From Sphaerisporangium siamense (GTDB lineage: Bacteria; Actinomycetota; Actinomycetes; Streptosporangiales; Streptosporangiaceae): a stretch of DNA of 64,000 nucleotides. The DNA is taken from the NCBI RefSeq assembly GCF_014205275.1, contig NZ_JACHND010000001.1:2914001-2978000 (forward strand), written 5' to 3'. The notes beneath the pieces were generated by a model. The model ran no database searches and was not told where the DNA came from. It was given only the letters and a program-made list of their open reading frames with translations. The stretch's first letter is position 1; each line of letters begins with the position of its first letter. The position numbers were made by a program, and so were the translations under genes. Of this stretch, positions 61,779 to 64,000 are shown piece after piece.

Positions 61779-62195
61779 TCAGGCGCGGCGCGAGCGCATC
61801 GCCTTGAGGACGGTCGTGTCCGCGTCGTCGCGCAGCTCGCCGTACTCTTCCGACTCCATCGCGCACAGTGCGATCCTGCCCTCGGCGTCGAAGGCCAGGC
61901 CCCATCCGTACTTCTTGGGCAGGGGCGAGGCCCGCAGGCACGCCTGCGACCGGGAGAAGAACTCGTCCCGCAGCGCCTGGCGGCGATCTTCAGAAATATC
62001 CGGCATGTCCTGTCGCCTGAGCCAGGACTCGAAGAGCACGTCCTCCTGCGTGTGGACGTACGGACTGCCGGCCAGCATCTCGTACTGGACGACGGCCACG
62101 GTCCTGCGCCCGCCCCGCCCCTCAGGAACGACAGCACTGCTCACCGGGCAGTCATCCGCCACCGCGATCAGCGTCTTGTAGTAATCGAGGTCCAC
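61779..62195 (-). CDS. DUF6157 protein
   Basis: 138 residues. DUF6157 motifs: VDLDYYKTLIAVADDCPVSSAVVP, TVAVVQYEMLAGSPYVHTQEDVLFESW, RDEFFSRSQACLRASPLPKKYGWGLAFDAEGRIAL and the end VLKAMRSRRA. The GTG at 62193-62195 is chosen because GGGAGGGG lies just upstream and the conserved N-terminus follows. Function unknown. Confidence 0.9.
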   Translation of the reverse strand: MDLDYYKTLIAVADDCPVSSAVVPEGRGGRRTVAVVQYEMLAGSPYVHTQEDVLFESWLRRQDMPDISEDRRQALRDEFFSRSQACLRASPLPKKYGWGLAFDAEGRIALCAMESEEYGELRDDADTTVLKAMRSRRA

Positions 62196-62289
62196 AACCC
62201 CTCCCACACGACACCCGGAACCGGCGTCCTCGGATTCTAGACGGCCCTGTTCCACAAGGAGACCGCCGGTCCTGAAACGCCGGATCGGC

Positions 62290-62757
62290 TCAACCCGTCA
62301 CGTCGGCTTCCAGGCCACTCGCGGGCCGTAGCATCGGCAGTTGGAACGCGTGGACGCGCAGACGGCCCAACACCGCCTGGACGGCCTCTCGCAGGTATGG
62401 ATACACCTCCACCCAGGCGACCTGCTCCCCGAAGACCTTGAGCGCGGAGGTTTCCTCGGTCAACGCCTCATGGTCCGGATCGCGCGGAACATAGGTCACC
62501 ACCATGGAGACGCTGAACGTGACGATGTCGTCGTCGTCGCCGCCCAGAACCTTGCCGGTCAGGTCGAACTTGTACGAGAGCGAGCCGTCGGCGGTGGCGG
62601 CCGCGGAGGCCAGCGCCATTTTCAGTTTGACGCCATCGCCGGGCTTGAGCCTCTCGGCGGAAAAGGCCACGGGCGCGATGTCCTGGAGTTCCACCCGGTC
62701 ACTGATGCGTTCGACAAGGCCGGCGATGGCTCCTGGCGTTTCCTTACCGGTCGTCAC
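62290..62757 (-). CDS. SecB-like chaperone of a TAC module
   Basis: 155 residues. The GTG start at 62755-62757 overlaps the stop of the upstream HTH gene (GTGA). The sequence has the SecB architecture: strands (VAFSAERLKPGDGVKLKMALAS; SLSYKFDLTGKVLG; TFSVSMVVTYVPRD), then AWVEVYPYLREAVQAVLGRLRVHAFQLPMLRPA, corresponding to the SecB helix and final strand (PY.RE.V). Actinobacteria usually lack a housekeeping SecB, and known actinobacterial SecB-like proteins sit in toxin-antitoxin-chaperone operons (Rv1955-Rv1957 of M. tuberculosis). Gene order here is the same, so it probably stabilises the antitoxin. Confidence 0.8.
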   Translation of the reverse strand: MTTGKETPGAIAGLVERISDRVELQDIAPVAFSAERLKPGDGVKLKMALASAAATADGSLSYKFDLTGKVLGGDDDDIVTFSVSMVVTYVPRDPDHEALTEETSALKVFGEQVAWVEVYPYLREAVQAVLGRLRVHAFQLPMLRPASGLEADVTG

Positions 62758-63287
62758 GTCGTGACCAGCGGGGTCGTGCCGAGCGATACGTAGGTGTCGG
62801 GAGAGGGGACGCGCGGGTCCATGGGATGAACCTCCGCCACCAGCCGGATGCCGTTCGTGGTGCCGATGGGCGTCGAATTCCACTTGACGAGGATCGGCCG
62901 GCCCTCGCTCTCAGGGGTGAGGAACACGCCCGATGCCGTCGCCTGAGGAATCCGGACGCGCCAGTCCCGGGTGGCCGGGCGCACCGCACGTTGCTGGACA
63001 GTGGCGCTTCGCGGCTCGCCCGCCCGTACCAGCCGGACGTCGGCTTCGAAGCCCATGGCGTGCAGATAGTCCGCGAGGGTGTTGATCCTCACGTTCCCGT
63101 CTCCGCGGAAGACCTGGTTCACCGCTGATCGCCGGAGTCCGAGCTTTTCCGCGACGTCGCTTTGGGAAAGCCCGCACAACTGGAGCGCCTGATGGAGCGT
63201 CGCCAGGACCTCGTGACGAAGTCGCGCGGCGGCAAGAGCCCTCGCACCCCTGACAGTAGCCGCGAATCGGTCGTATAGGTTTCTCAC
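62754..63287 (-). CDS. HigA-like helix-turn-helix antitoxin
   Basis: 177 residues from the GTG at 63285-63287, which overlaps the toxin stop (GTGA); an ATG at 63314 is an in-frame alternative. XRE-type HTH at ~45-85 (LCGLSQSDVAEKLGLRRSAVNQVFRGDGNVRINTLADYLHAMGFE). The ~90-residue C-terminal extension (ATASGVFLTPESEGRPILVKWNSTPIGTTNG) is longer than in ordinary HigA and could be the chaperone-addiction segment that makes the antitoxin depend on the SecB-like partner. Expected to bind the toxin and the operator at 63691-63708. Confidence 0.85.
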   Translation of the reverse strand: MRNLYDRFAATVRGARALAAARLRHEVLATLHQALQLCGLSQSDVAEKLGLRRSAVNQVFRGDGNVRINTLADYLHAMGFEADVRLVRAGEPRSATVQQRAVRPATRDWRVRIPQATASGVFLTPESEGRPILVKWNSTPIGTTNGIRLVAEVHPMDPRVPSPDTYVSLGTTPLVTT

Positions 63288-63700
63288 GACGCGAGATCCT
63301 CCCTCCTGATCCACATGGCCTCGTCGATCTGCTTCCTTGGCGTCTTCCAGGACTTCTTCAGGAAGCCGCTGGTGAGCCGGATGGCCGCGGCAGAGGACTT
63401 GACGACGTCGAAGAAGGGCAGACGTACGTCTCCGGCCTTTATTTCCTTGATTCCATCGCGTAGGTCGTTGAGTTCCCGTGGCACTGGAAGTGAGCCGGTG
63501 TGAGCGTATCGCTCAAAACGGATCAAAATATCCGCGAGCCGTGTCTCGTCTTTCCTGCTACGTGAAGACTCGAGCATTCGCATGAACGAATCTGCTCTGT
63601 ACTCTCCGTCGCGAGTTCGCGCTGCCTCGATCATCTTGGCGGGCCCCCACTCATAGTAGATGCGACCGCAGTCCGGGCACGTCCCTCGCTGTACAGTCAA
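63284..63700 (-). CDS. HigB/RelE-superfamily toxin
   Basis: 138 residues. The TTG at 63698-63700 is preceded by AGGAGG with 7-base spacing. The C-terminal ~70 residues match the HigB/Gp49-like RNase fold: LNDLRDGIKEIKAGDVRLPFFDVVKSSAAAIRLTSGFLKKSWKTPRKQIDEA, including the typical GF.KK...TP..QI. The N-terminus is unusual: a CPDCG pair at residues 8-11 and ~60 additional residues with charged helices. First gene of the coupled toxin-antitoxin-chaperone operon. Predicted to cleave mRNA at the ribosome; no activity can be proven here. Confidence 0.82.
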   Translation of the reverse strand: MTVQRGTCPDCGRIYYEWGPAKMIEAARTRDGEYRADSFMRMLESSRSRKDETRLADILIRFERYAHTGSLPVPRELNDLRDGIKEIKAGDVRLPFFDVVKSSAAAIRLTSGFLKKSWKTPRKQIDEAMWIRREDLAS

Positions 63701-63708
63701 AACTGTAC
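63691..63708. promoter_or_regulatory. Operator overlapping the TAC toxin start codon
   Basis: Perfect inverted repeat GTACAGT-caaa-ACTGTAC. On the minus strand the TTG start codon lies in the spacer and the Shine-Dalgarno abuts the repeat, so binding (as DNA operator or as an mRNA hairpin) could control both transcription and translation of the toxin. Confidence 0.65.
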
Positions 63709-63955
63709 CTCCTGTGGGTACGGTTTGTCTTCACTGATCTTCAAAGACTTAACCCTGCCACAGAAGATCGCGACTCCGCGATCGATTGACTTGAATGGAT
63801 GGCTATAGGGGTTGTTGCGCTGACTCTTTTGTCCTTGTCGTGACTCCATGCGCTATGTAAGTGCTTTGGCTGCCCTTTTACCCGTCCGCAGCTCGCCCAC
63901 TTCCAAGTCCGACAATAATGGGCATGCGCAAATATATATCTAGGTATTGTGAGAT

Positions 63956-64000
63956 ATGGGTGTGCGTTCGCCGGCGCCGGCGTCGGTGCCGCCCGTGCGA
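63956..64000 (+). CDS. Possible start of a gene running off the window
   Basis: ATG at 63956 opens a frame (MGVRSPAPASVPPVR) with no stop before the window ends. It follows an AT-rich stretch (atatatatctaggtattgtg) that could be a promoter. No good ribosome site and no recognisable homology in 15 residues; weakly supported. The spacer 63721-63955 is relatively AT-rich and must hold the TAC promoter on the minus strand. Confidence 0.3.
   Translation, partial: MGVRSPAPASVPPVR

Overview
The window is high-GC (roughly 70%) actinobacterial chromosome. Nickel superoxide dismutase, a fused 2-oxoglutarate decarboxylase/dehydrogenase (Kgd type), a secreted SSI-type protease inhibitor, a SARP-like regulator, frequent GTG/TTG starts and many hairpin terminators all point to a filamentous actinomycete. 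My best guess is Streptosporangiales-like; this comes from overall gene style, not from a database search. No rRNA, tRNA, CRISPR array or insertion sequence was seen.

Layout. 0-3 kb: sodN (cut by the window edge) divergent from its maturation peptidase sodX, a CGNR regulator and an NAD-malic enzyme. 3-13 kb: six consecutive minus-strand genes for secreted trypsin/V8-like serine peptidases that are clearly paralogous. Two of them lack the catalytic Ser (Ala or Thr instead), and three carry a ~150-residue insertion built of short Tyr-containing repeats. Next to the array is a plus-strand SSI-type inhibitor with a predicted P1 Lys. Perfect Crp-like palindromes lie upstream of three protease genes and of the following RHS gene. 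14-23 kb: a 2.7 kb-codon RHS/YD-repeat protein ending in a HINT domain and a small CxE/CxxC deaminase-like toxin tip, followed by a small probable immunity gene.

23-38 kb: DUF2000/AraC pair, L,D-transpeptidase, a secreted Ig-like protein with a charged His-rich tail, an MDR oxidoreductase, a PadR/DUF4097 operon, kgd with a small DUF6104 gene, an ArsR/MFS operon and an MBL-fold hydrolase. 38-45 kb: a cysteine-type leader peptide plus hairpin ahead of an FMN reductase/flavin reductase operon, then a set of oxidoreductases (DHDPR-like, SDR, Zn-ADH, 3Fe-4S ferredoxin), a methyltransferase and an FAD monooxygenase divergent from a large SARP-type regulator. 48-57 kb: ArsR/SRPBCC pair, a glycan/lipid cluster (cyclase-like protein, methyltransferase, GT4 glycosyltransferase, GDP-mannose 4,6-dehydratase, PIG-V-like mannosyltransferase), and a membrane multicopper oxidase with DUF6220. 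58-64 kb: a steroid-type cytochrome P450, Cu-Zn SOD, a Ser/Thr kinase, DUF6157, and a translationally coupled toxin-antitoxin-SecB-like chaperone (TAC) module with an operator over the toxin start codon.

How parts may work together: the protease array, the adjacent inhibitor and the RHS toxin look like one secreted, possibly Crp-controlled, interaction/nutrient region. Three sites matching the KstR consensus (TnnAACnnGTTnnA) connect the ferredoxin/ADH operon, the P450 and the GDP-mannose dehydratase/glycosyltransferase promoter, hinting at sterol- or lipid-responsive control. The strongest candidates for undescribed biology are the protease family with pseudoenzymes and the insertion module, the RHS toxin/immunity pair, and the TAC module.
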